From positions 1-6,840 of the forward strand of contig PLSZ01000438.1 in the NCBI GenBank assembly GCA_003164305.1: DNA of 6,840 bases, given 5' to 3'. The translations under genes were made by a program, and so were the position numbers. The notes beneath the pieces were generated by a model. It ran no database searches, had not been told where the DNA came from, and was given only the letters and a program-made list of their open reading frames with translations. Shown here piece after piece: positions 1 through 4,847 of the stretch (position 1 is the stretch's first letter; each line of letters begins with the position of its first letter). Origin of the DNA: Acetobacteraceae bacterium (lineage in GTDB: Bacteria; Pseudomonadota; Alphaproteobacteria; Acetobacterales; Acetobacteraceae).

Positions 1-2
1 AT

Positions 3-293
3 CACGGAATGACCGTGCAGGAAGCAGTCGAGGCGCCTCGCCTGTGGACCCAGGGCAACGCGCTGGAACTGGAACGCGGGTTCGCGGCGGACGTGGCGCC
101 GGCTCTGGCGGCGCGCGGGCACGACATCGCGATGGTCGGCAACGTCGCGGGCGGCATGAGCGCGATCCAGTTCCACGCCGATGGGACGCTGGAGGGCGCC
201 GCGTGCTGGCGCGCGGATGGGACACCGATCGGGGTCGGTGGCGGGTTGGCTCGGCCGGGGGTGCGATTCCGGCCGGAGGCGACGCGGGTGTGA
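3..293 (+). CDS. Gamma-glutamyltransferase, C-terminal end (5' part outside window)
   Basis: The reading frame is open from the window edge and ends at TGA 291-293. It gives about 96 residues that match the end of the GGT small subunit. Visible marks are HGMTVQEAVEAPRLWTQG near the start, a GH pair in AARGHDIAMVG, then VAGGMSAIQF, EGAACWRADG and GVGGGLARPG. GGT enzymes cleave the gamma-glutamyl bond of glutathione and related compounds, usually in the periplasm, and mature by self-cleavage into two subunits. The catalytic threonine and the large subunit lie upstream of the window, so activity cannot be judged. The first ATG, at 9, is internal to the protein and not a true start. The end of this gene is duplicated at 995-1069. 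Confidence 0.9.
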   Translation, partial: HGMTVQEAVEAPRLWTQGNALELERGFAADVAPALAARGHDIAMVGNVAGGMSAIQFHADGTLEGAACWRADGTPIGVGGGLARPGVRFRPEATRV

Positions 294-306
294 GAGGGGC
301 GCGGCG
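219..306 (+). repeat. GGT gene 3' end, direct repeat copy 1 (in the gene)
   Basis: Bases 219-293 are the last 24 codons plus stop of the GGT gene. They reappear at 995-1069 (offset 776) with 69 of 75 bases identical. The six differences all fall in third codon positions and all are silent: Val GTC/GTT, Gly GGT/GGC, Pro CCG/CCA, Gly GGG/GGA, Arg CGA/CGG, Thr ACG/ACA. Looser similarity (TGAGAGGG, then GC-rich GGCG) runs a few bases past the stop codon. This is the copy that completes the intact frame. Confidence 0.93.
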
Positions 307-390
307 TGATCTGATCAAGCTCAGTTGAGGGGCCGGGACACTGGCGCGACCCTATTGGCAGCGCTGTGGCGCCGCGGAATAAGGGAAGAA

Positions 391-432
391 TTTTAGCGCG
401 GATGAATGCGGATTCACGCGGAACACGCGAAT
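391..432. repeat. Left inverted repeat of the GxxExxY unit
   Basis: The plus strand here reads TTTTAGCGCGGAT, eight unmatched bases, then ATTCACGCGGAACACGCGAA. The reverse complement of 818-862 has the same two blocks in the same order, the second with two mismatches over about 20 bases. Read from ATG 406, this end encodes Met-Arg followed by IHAEHAN, nearly the N-terminus of the GxxExxY protein (MIHAEHAD). It then runs into a stop within 18 codons. The left boundary thus looks like an inverted copy of the gene's start region. Confidence 0.8.
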
Positions 433-445
433 GGGCCGGAATGGT

Positions 446-841
446 TCAGAGGCCGTTGACCACGCGTTTGATTTCCAGTCGTGATTTGCCGAAATTGAGC
501 AGCAGACAGAGGCGGAGACCGGTCGCTTTGAGGTAATTGGTACATTGCAGCCGGTGGGTGTCGTCCAATGCTTTGACGATTTTCAATTCGACCAGAAGCA
601 CGTCCTCGACCAGGAGGTCCGGGAAATATTCGCCGACCACCATGTCACGGTAGAGCACCGTTACGGCATGTTGCTGAACAATCGCGAGACCAGTGGCTCG
701 CATTTCGATGGCCAGCGCATTTTCGTAGACTTTCTCCAGGAATCCAGCGCCGAGGGTATTGAGCACGTTAAACGCACAGCCGATCACCCGTCCGGACAGA
801 TCGTTCAGGACGGCGCTATCCGCGTGTTCGGCGTGAATCAT
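446..841 (-). CDS. GxxExxY family protein (PD-(D/E)XK nuclease-like)
   Basis: This 131-residue protein has the usual length for the GxxExxY family (about 125 residues). The signature is G33-FL-E36-KV-Y39 inside TLGAGFLEKVYENAL. It is followed by a nuclease-like core: PD at 74-75, E85-L-K87 in LLVELK, Q99 in RLQCTNYLKA, and the typical end LLLNFGKSRLEIKR. The family is often placed in the PD-(D/E)XK nuclease-like superfamily, but its biological role is not established. These genes are often scattered as accessory copies. The start is ATG at 841 with no strong ribosome binding site. The first ten codons lie inside the right inverted repeat, so the N-terminus (IHAEHAD) is encoded by repeat DNA. 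The gene appears lower in GC than GGT and sits between the two GGT tail copies, which suggests acquisition. Confidence 0.9.
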   Translation of the reverse strand: MIHAEHADSAVLNDLSGRVIGCAFNVLNTLGAGFLEKVYENALAIEMRATGLAIVQQHAVTVLYRDMVVGEYFPDLLVEDVLLVELKIVKALDDTHRLQCTNYLKATGLRLCLLLNFGKSRLEIKRVVNGL

Positions 842-862
842 TCTGTGTATCCGCGCTAAAAA
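818..862. repeat. Right inverted repeat of the GxxExxY unit
   Basis: On the minus strand this reads TTTTTAGCGCGGAT, a ten-base unmatched stretch containing the gene's ATG, then ATTCACGCCGAACACGCGGA. It pairs with 391-432. The two ends define a unit of about 472 bases whose only gene is the GxxExxY CDS. Bases 863-994, between this repeat and the second GGT tail, contain no credible gene. Confidence 0.8.
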
Positions 863-994
863 CCTTACTTCGCGATGCTGCCAACAAAAGGTTAAGGAAG
901 GGTTGACACGCCCATGCCACCGGCAGGCGAAGTTTTGTCAGCCCAGTAGTCGGACCAGGATTAGAGCGGCCAGCATCTCTGTGCCAGGCTGATA

Positions 995-1085
995 GGGACA
1001 CCGATCGGGGTTGGCGGCGGGTTGGCTCGGCCAGGAGTGCGGTTCCGGCCGGAGGCGACACGGGTGTGAGAGGGACGGGCGGCGG
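995..1085 (+). repeat. GGT gene 3' end, direct repeat copy 2 (orphan tail)
   Basis: Bases 995-1069 encode exactly the same last 24 residues and TGA stop as the GGT gene at 219-293, with six silent differences. Similarity starts abruptly at 995. The bases just upstream (980-993, TGTGCCAGGCTGAT) are unrelated to GGT, so no upstream gene body remains. It is either a truncated relic of a second GGT gene or one end of an insertion at the GGT 3' end. The stop of the DUF5615 gene lies about 20 bases beyond. Confidence 0.9.
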
Positions 1086-1106
1086 TGAGCCCACGCACGT
1101 CGCGGT

Positions 1107-1463
1107 TCAGGCTCCGCCGGCCGGAGGAGAGATGCGAATACGCCCGCCGCGGATCGTCACGATCGAGCCAGGCAGGTCCGGCCCGTGCCGTTCCAGCAGA
1201 TCGGCCATCAGCGCGATCCGCGCGGAGGCGGGAACATCCGGTAACCGAATGATCCCCGCGTGGTCCGCGCCCAGCAAAAAGACCAGTGTCCCGAAGTCGC
1301 TGTCGATCGTTACCAGGATGCGCCCTTCCGCCGCGGCGAGGCGGAGCAATTCGGCGTCGCCAGGGTCTGGATCAAACTCCCACGCGCCCCGGACGTCATG
1401 CCCGTTGGCTTCCAGCCATGTCGCGAGACGCGTTCCCGCGCAGCGATCGATCAGAAATTTCAC
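1107..1463 (-). CDS. DUF5615 PIN-like protein, predicted toxin
   Basis: This 118-residue protein has the DUF5615 / COG4634 pattern: N-terminal MKFLIDRCAG with D6, GHDV at 21-24, D36 within a DPDPGDAELL segment, and the hallmark ILVTIDSDFGTL with D54 and D56. The spaced acidic residues resemble the metal site of PIN-type ribonucleases, so an RNA-cleaving toxin role is predicted from the family rather than shown. The start codon is GTG at 1461-1463, overlapping the TGA of the upstream DUF433 gene in a GTGA, which points to coupled translation. The start is fixed by the conserved first residues. COG2442-COG4634 pairs have been predicted as toxin-antitoxin modules in comparative genomics. Length and motifs look intact. 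Confidence 0.88.
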   Translation of the reverse strand: MKFLIDRCAGTRLATWLEANGHDVRGAWEFDPDPGDAELLRLAAAEGRILVTIDSDFGTLVFLLGADHAGIIRLPDVPASARIALMADLLERHGPDLPGSIVTIRGGRIRISPPAGGA

Positions 1464-1699
1464 CCGTGCGCGACGGCGACGTCGTCCAGACGTTCATTGG
1501 CCAGGACGGCATGGGCGTAGGCCAGGCAGGCGAGGATATCCTCGGGCCTTAGGTCGGGATAATCCGCCAGAATCGCTTCCTGGGTTTCGCCCTGGGCCAG
1601 CAGACTCAGGATCAACTCGACCGAGATGCGCATGCCGCGCACAATGGGCTTGCCGCCGAAAATGGCGGGGTCGCTGGTGATCCGTTCGAGCCGGCTCAT
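1460..1699 (-). CDS. DUF433 protein, predicted antitoxin
   Basis: This 79-residue protein is a textbook DUF433 (COG2442) domain: RITSDPAIFGGKPIVRG at 6-22, MRISVELILSLLAQGET, then DYPDLRPEDILACLAYA at 46-62. The C-terminal part is a small helical region of the DNA-binding-like type seen in antitoxins. The reading frame extends further upstream, but ATG 1699 is chosen for two reasons. It has GGAG six bases before it, and the domain begins right after it. It is the first gene of the operon and overlaps DUF5615 by four bases. From family knowledge it should bind and restrain the DUF5615 product and may repress the shared promoter. Confidence 0.88.
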   Translation of the reverse strand: MSRLERITSDPAIFGGKPIVRGMRISVELILSLLAQGETQEAILADYPDLRPEDILACLAYAHAVLANERLDDVAVAHG

Positions 1700-1745
1700 G
1701 ACACTCTCCGTGCGGGGGTGGCTGCTGAGGTCAACGCACCAGTCT

Positions 1746-1774
1746 CTTATAATGCGCATACGGTCGGCGACCAA
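1746..1774 (-). promoter_or_regulatory. Candidate promoter of the DUF433-DUF5615 operon with ATGCGCAT palindrome
   Basis: On the minus strand TTGGTC (1774-1769) and TATAAG (1751-1746) are separated by 17 bases, about 45 bases upstream of the DUF433 start. The perfect 8-base palindrome ATGCGCAT (1752-1759) lies in the spacer beside the -10 box, a position suited to an autorepressor site. Both hexamers are imperfect, so this is a suggestion only. Confidence 0.4.
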
Positions 1775-1872
1775 TGGCCGATCCGGTCATGACAATGCCC
1801 AGCCTTCGCTCGTCGTCGGAATCTGATGATTTCCGCCGCGCCTTGGATGCGAGAGTCATCCCCGGAGGTCGC

Positions 1873-2013
1873 ATGGACGATATGATCGACGCGACCATGC
1901 CAGAGAATTCGAATGCGGACCATTCAGGGTTCATCTCCGCGGCCGAACAGTCCCGTTGTGCCAGGCTGATCGACGGCGTGGCGGTTCAATGGCCAGGCGG
2001 ATTCTCATGGTGA
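1873..2013 (+). CDS. Possible small hypothetical protein, 46 residues
   Basis: ATG 1873 is preceded by GGAGG with a four-base gap, the best ribosome binding site in this part of the window. The frame runs 46 codons to TGA 2011-2013 and starts MDDMIDATMPENSNADHSG. The frame is open upstream to ATG 1774, but that start has no binding site. I do not recognise the product. It has no membrane segment or known motif, and its third-position GC is lower than in the firm genes, so it may be chance or the rest of a decayed gene. It is the only candidate in this spacer. Confidence 0.25.
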   Translation: MDDMIDATMPENSNADHSGFISAAEQSRCARLIDGVAVQWPGGFSW

Positions 2014-2055
2014 AACCAGCCAGTCGCCACACGCCCGTGCATCCGAAAATGTGGT

Positions 2056-3132
2056 TTATCTATCTTCATCCACCGCGGCGGCATCGCGGCGATCGGCACT
2101 GAGTTCGTCGGACGTGCGGGTGCGGAGTCGAGGGGCAAGGGCCCGTTCGATAACGTGTTTGGACAGGTAGGAGGCGACCAATCCCAGGGCCACTATGTTA
2201 AAAACCTGTCCCGTGACGATCTGCAGACATACAAATGCTCGGGCCATGTCCGATCGCGGAACGATATCACCAAATCCGACCGTGCTCTGAGTCACCAGGC
2301 TAAAATACAGTAGGTCATAGGTCCCCGGGGACGCCACGCTAAAGGCGTTCGCGTCGTTGGCCGCGATGATGCCGTATATTTCGGCGAAGGATCCCCCGAG
2401 GAGGAAATATGCTGGCACCGCATGCATCACAATGGCCAGCCACATCAGGATCGATGGGCTGAAATTCGCCAGAAAGAAAACCAGGCGCGCGCGCATGACC
2501 AGCGCGCCAACAAACAAAATAACCGGACGGACAAGCGGCCAGTCATTACGAAAATACAGTATGACGCAGATCGTCAGCAAGGCCGCCAGAGCGTTCGTTG
2601 CTCGATTTGTCCCCGCGATCAGCCATGTCCTGGCGACCCGCTTCATGAACGTGTCATAACTGACATCGCGCAACATGTTCGTCGCGAGGTAGGTGCTCAA
2701 TAGCCCAAAAACGAGCAGATTGTATATATGGCTGATCAGTATCTCCAGCACCACCAGTAATCGAGCCTGAGAGGAAATCGGATAGATGTCGCCGTACCCG
2801 ACAGTCGCGAGGGTCGTTATGCTGAAATAGATCAATGAAGTGTCGTCGATATCCCGAAAATTGAAAGCATTCCGGTCGGCGCGTACGGCGTGATAATACA
2901 GAAAGCTAAAAAGCAGCACCAAACCGACATAAGATAGTATGATAGCGTATACTGTCTCCAGTCTGAAAATAGTCGACAAGCCCGGCCTTCGAAGATTCAT
3001 GATCACAATCGCCACGGCGCTCATCGCGCCCAACGAAAGAACGGTGAGAATGAAACCAGCAAAATGAATTAAGACCGCCAGCGCGGCCAGGCCGAGGTTG
3101 AGCGCGGTGATCGCCAGAAAAGTTTGTCTCAT
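2056..3132 (-). CDS. Tandem-pore potassium channel family protein
   Basis: This 358-residue integral membrane protein has two ion-channel pore regions. The first is SLIYFSITTLATVGYGD (99-115), with filter T110-VGYG-D115. The second is DLLYFSLVTQSTVGFGD (273-289), with filter T284-VGFG-D289. Each pore is followed by a long hydrophobic inner helix (about 123-150 and 297-323) and preceded by hydrophobic segments (about 5-25, 27-46 and 61-81; then 180-194, 201-221 and 228-254). The chain thus looks like two repeats of a pore unit. Both filters keep the residues known to coordinate potassium, so a K+-selective channel is expected, probably two chains per four-fold pore. No RCK/TrkA-N ligand domain is visible, and the tail (about 330-358) is charged and short. 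The gene is visibly A+T-richer than the genes to its right, suggesting separate origin. The ribosome binding site before ATG 3132 is weak. Confidence 0.85.
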   Translation of the reverse strand: MRQTFLAITALNLGLAALAVLIHFAGFILTVLSLGAMSAVAIVIMNLRRPGLSTIFRLETVYAIILSYVGLVLLFSFLYYHAVRADRNAFNFRDIDDTSLIYFSITTLATVGYGDIYPISSQARLLVVLEILISHIYNLLVFGLLSTYLATNMLRDVSYDTFMKRVARTWLIAGTNRATNALAALLTICVILYFRNDWPLVRPVILFVGALVMRARLVFFLANFSPSILMWLAIVMHAVPAYFLLGGSFAEIYGIIAANDANAFSVASPGTYDLLYFSLVTQSTVGFGDIVPRSDMARAFVCLQIVTGQVFNIVALGLVASYLSKHVIERALAPRLRTRTSDELSADRRDAAAVDEDR

Positions 3133-3434
3133 CGTTTAAGCACCCGCCTCATCGAACCGCCGCGCCGGCCGTATGGCCCCCCTGCCCGCGACGCGTTTCA
3201 GCTCCATTTCCCTCTCAGCCCCGAGGCCAGAATATTGAAATGCCGTTTGCGGATTGACTCTCGCGGAAATCAGGGGTCTCACGCACCGCTTCTGATTTCG
3301 CAATGGCCAGCGGGCATCGGATCAGGGGCATTCGGTTCTCCGCCGTTTGATGGGGTCAACCGACAAAGAGCGTGACAACGTCCTTCATCACACTCATTCC
3401 CTTAACACGTTGAGAAAACACTAACTTTCCGCCC
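3133..3434. other. Spacer between the GT-C-like gene and the channel gene
   Basis: About 300 bases separate two minus-strand genes. I see no convincing gene. The plus-strand frame across 3124-3375 has no recognisable product or binding site. The only structure is an 8-base perfect inverted repeat, GAAATCAG (3266-3273) and CTGATTTC (3292-3299), with an 18-base loop and no T-run, listed separately. The channel promoter should lie in this stretch, but no hexamer pair is strong enough to name. Confidence 0.6.
3266..3299. repeat. Inverted repeat GAAATCAG / CTGATTTC upstream of the channel gene
   Basis: Perfect 8-base arms are separated by 18 bases, about 135 bases upstream of the channel start. 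It could be an operator or a hairpin in the channel leader. Without a U-tract it does not look like an intrinsic terminator. Confidence 0.35.
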
Positions 3435-4775
3435 CTACCGCGGTTCCACCTCCGTACACGGCGCCGGGCAATCGATCGTCACCGTATCGAACGCCCTCGT
3501 AAACGCCTCCGCGATCGGCAAATTCGCCGACCCCACCAACCCAGCCAACCCCAGCACCGCCGCCACATAAACCCACCGCCCCCGCCGCATCCCGGCCACC
3601 CACGGCGCCAGCCCAGAAGCCAGCCCGAACACCAGGAAATGCATGTGGGACGCGTAAATGTACAAACTCCCCCGGAACTGAAAATCGAGGTGAAACAGCA
3701 AATTCAGCCCCAGCGCCACCGCCATGCCGCCCGCCAGCCACCGCGTCCTCGGGTTCGCCAAGGCCCCCACCGCCCCGGTCACCATGAACGCCAGCCAGCA
3801 CCACACCGCCACCACGCCCACCGGAGCAAACCGCCACGACCGGAAATCCCGCATGTCGATCCCCTCCGGCAGGTGCACAAAATCGTATTCCGGCGACACG
3901 AACGAGTAAGCCAGGAACGTCCGCGCCACCTGGAACGCGCCGGTCCGGTACCCCTTGGTCCGCAGCCAGTAGATCTGCTTCAGCGCGAACACCGGATCGT
4001 GCGCCGCCGCGATCAACTCCTGATGCCAGACCCCGGCCGCCAGCACGACGATCAGCACGCTCAGCACCAGCCCGAACACGATCGCGCGGCGCACCGCCTG
4101 GACCGGCCCGACCTCACGCAGCGAGACCAGCAACTCAGCGACGAACACCTGCATCACGTTGGTCAGCGTGACGCCGAAACAGAACACCGCGATGGCATAC
4201 CGCCGCCACAACCGCGCCCGCCCGTCCGCCAGCCGGTGCGCCGTCACCAGCCACAGCGCCGCGATCCCGAACCCCGCCGGGCCGTAAGCCTCCGCGATGA
4301 TGGAGATGAAGATCTGCGCCCCGGTCACCGCGAACAGCAGGGTCAGCGCCACCGCCTCGGGCCGCCTGGCGCGGATCGCCCGCAGGAACAGAAAGCAGAT
4401 CGCAACCGTGCCGCCGCCAAAACACGCCATCACCAGCACCGACGCCTGTTTCGCGTCCAGACCGGCCGCCAGGAACGGCCAGGCCAGCGGCCGCAGCAGC
4501 AGGATCAGAGGATGCTTGAACCCGCCGGGATCGGCCGGCGATAACGCGAGCGTGCCCACATAGCGGATTGGATCGAAATCGAAAGCGAGGTTGTAATAGT
4601 CGAGATAAACGCCCCGCGCCAGGCGCAAGCCGAGCACGGCGTACAACGCCAGGGCGCAGCACCCCAGCACCAGGGCCAACACCCGGTCGGCGGCCCGAAG
4701 TCCGGTCTCCTCGAGGCCACCGGACACCAGGGAATCGGAGGCCGCGCGGCCGGCATGGGCGGTATCAGAAAACAT
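3435..4775 (-). CDS. Polytopic membrane protein, GT-C-type glycosyltransferase-like
   Basis: This 446-residue protein has about ten hydrophobic segments, the first at about 32-52, and a short C-terminal tail with two cysteines (C436, C440). After the first segment comes an acidic loop, YLDYYNLAFDFDPIRY (57-72), then FKHPLI (86-91). This layout recalls GT-C enzymes, which carry an essential acidic residue in the first outer loop and often an HP motif. Other conspicuous spots are IIAEAYGPAGFG (159-170) and YIYASHMHFL (372-381). GT-C enzymes use polyprenyl-phosphate sugars on the outer face of the membrane. The divergent UbiA-HAD and small transporter genes make such a donor plausible here. I cannot name an acceptor or family with certainty, and a non-enzymatic membrane protein is possible. 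The start is ATG 4775, which lacks a clear ribosome binding site; no better start is visible before the first membrane segment. Confidence 0.6.
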   Translation of the reverse strand: MFSDTAHAGRAASDSLVSGGLEETGLRAADRVLALVLGCCALALYAVLGLRLARGVYLDYYNLAFDFDPIRYVGTLALSPADPGGFKHPLILLLRPLAWPFLAAGLDAKQASVLVMACFGGGTVAICFLFLRAIRARRPEAVALTLLFAVTGAQIFISIIAEAYGPAGFGIAALWLVTAHRLADGRARLWRRYAIAVFCFGVTLTNVMQVFVAELLVSLREVGPVQAVRRAIVFGLVLSVLIVVLAAGVWHQELIAAAHDPVFALKQIYWLRTKGYRTGAFQVARTFLAYSFVSPEYDFVHLPEGIDMRDFRSWRFAPVGVVAVWCWLAFMVTGAVGALANPRTRWLAGGMAVALGLNLLFHLDFQFRGSLYIYASHMHFLVFGLASGLAPWVAGMRRGRWVYVAAVLGLAGLVGSANLPIAEAFTRAFDTVTIDCPAPCTEVEPR

Positions 4776-4847
4776 TGATCACACGTTGTACCGATCCTGG
4801 TTTACAACCCTCGCGGGCCGGCCTGTCAATCGGCTCCGGGAGTCTCG
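4776..4847. promoter_or_regulatory. Divergent intergenic region with dyad GTTGTA-N12-TACAAC
   Basis: Only 72 bases separate the divergent GT-C-like and UbiA-HAD starts. They contain the perfect inverted repeat GTTGTA (4785-4790) / TACAAC (4803-4808), 24 bases overall. The placement suits a dimeric regulator controlling both directions. No convincing -35/-10 pair stands out. GGGAG five bases before ATG 4848 is the ribosome binding site of the UbiA-HAD gene. Confidence 0.45.

Larger units (their letters stand above)
1700..2055. other. Spacer between the DUF433 operon and the channel gene
   Basis: Apart from the candidate promoter at 1746-1774 and a possible small ORF at 1873-2013, I see no gene here. 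There is no RNA gene, tandem repeat or clear terminator. The 14-mer TGTGCCAGGCTGAT at 1957-1970 is an exact copy of 980-993. Confidence 0.6.

Noticed and set aside
545..859. 104-residue plus-strand ORF
   Set aside because: It is the shadow of the GxxExxY gene, whose minus-strand frame matches its family from end to end.
346..1000. Insertion-sequence ends: GACCCTAT near 349 against AGGGACA at 994-1000
   Set aside because: The match is only about nine of fourteen bases, with no transposase and no target duplication. It is too weak to call.
816..1094. 92-residue minus-strand ORF across the second GGT tail
   Set aside because: It spans the breakpoint between unrelated segments and has no motif or binding site. 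The GGT tail is coding on the other strand.
1066..1680. 204-residue plus-strand ORF
   Set aside because: It runs opposite both the DUF433 and DUF5615 genes, which have clear family motifs. The product is Arg/Ser/Pro-rich and unrecognisable.
3124..3375. 83-residue plus-strand ORF in the spacer before the channel gene
   Set aside because: It begins inside the channel gene's 5' end and has no ribosome binding site or recognisable sequence.
3639..4544. 301-residue plus-strand ORF
   Set aside because: It is antisense to the GT-C-like gene. Its product is a run of Arg, His, Pro and Gln, typical of a shadow frame in high-GC DNA, while the minus frame gives coherent membrane helices.
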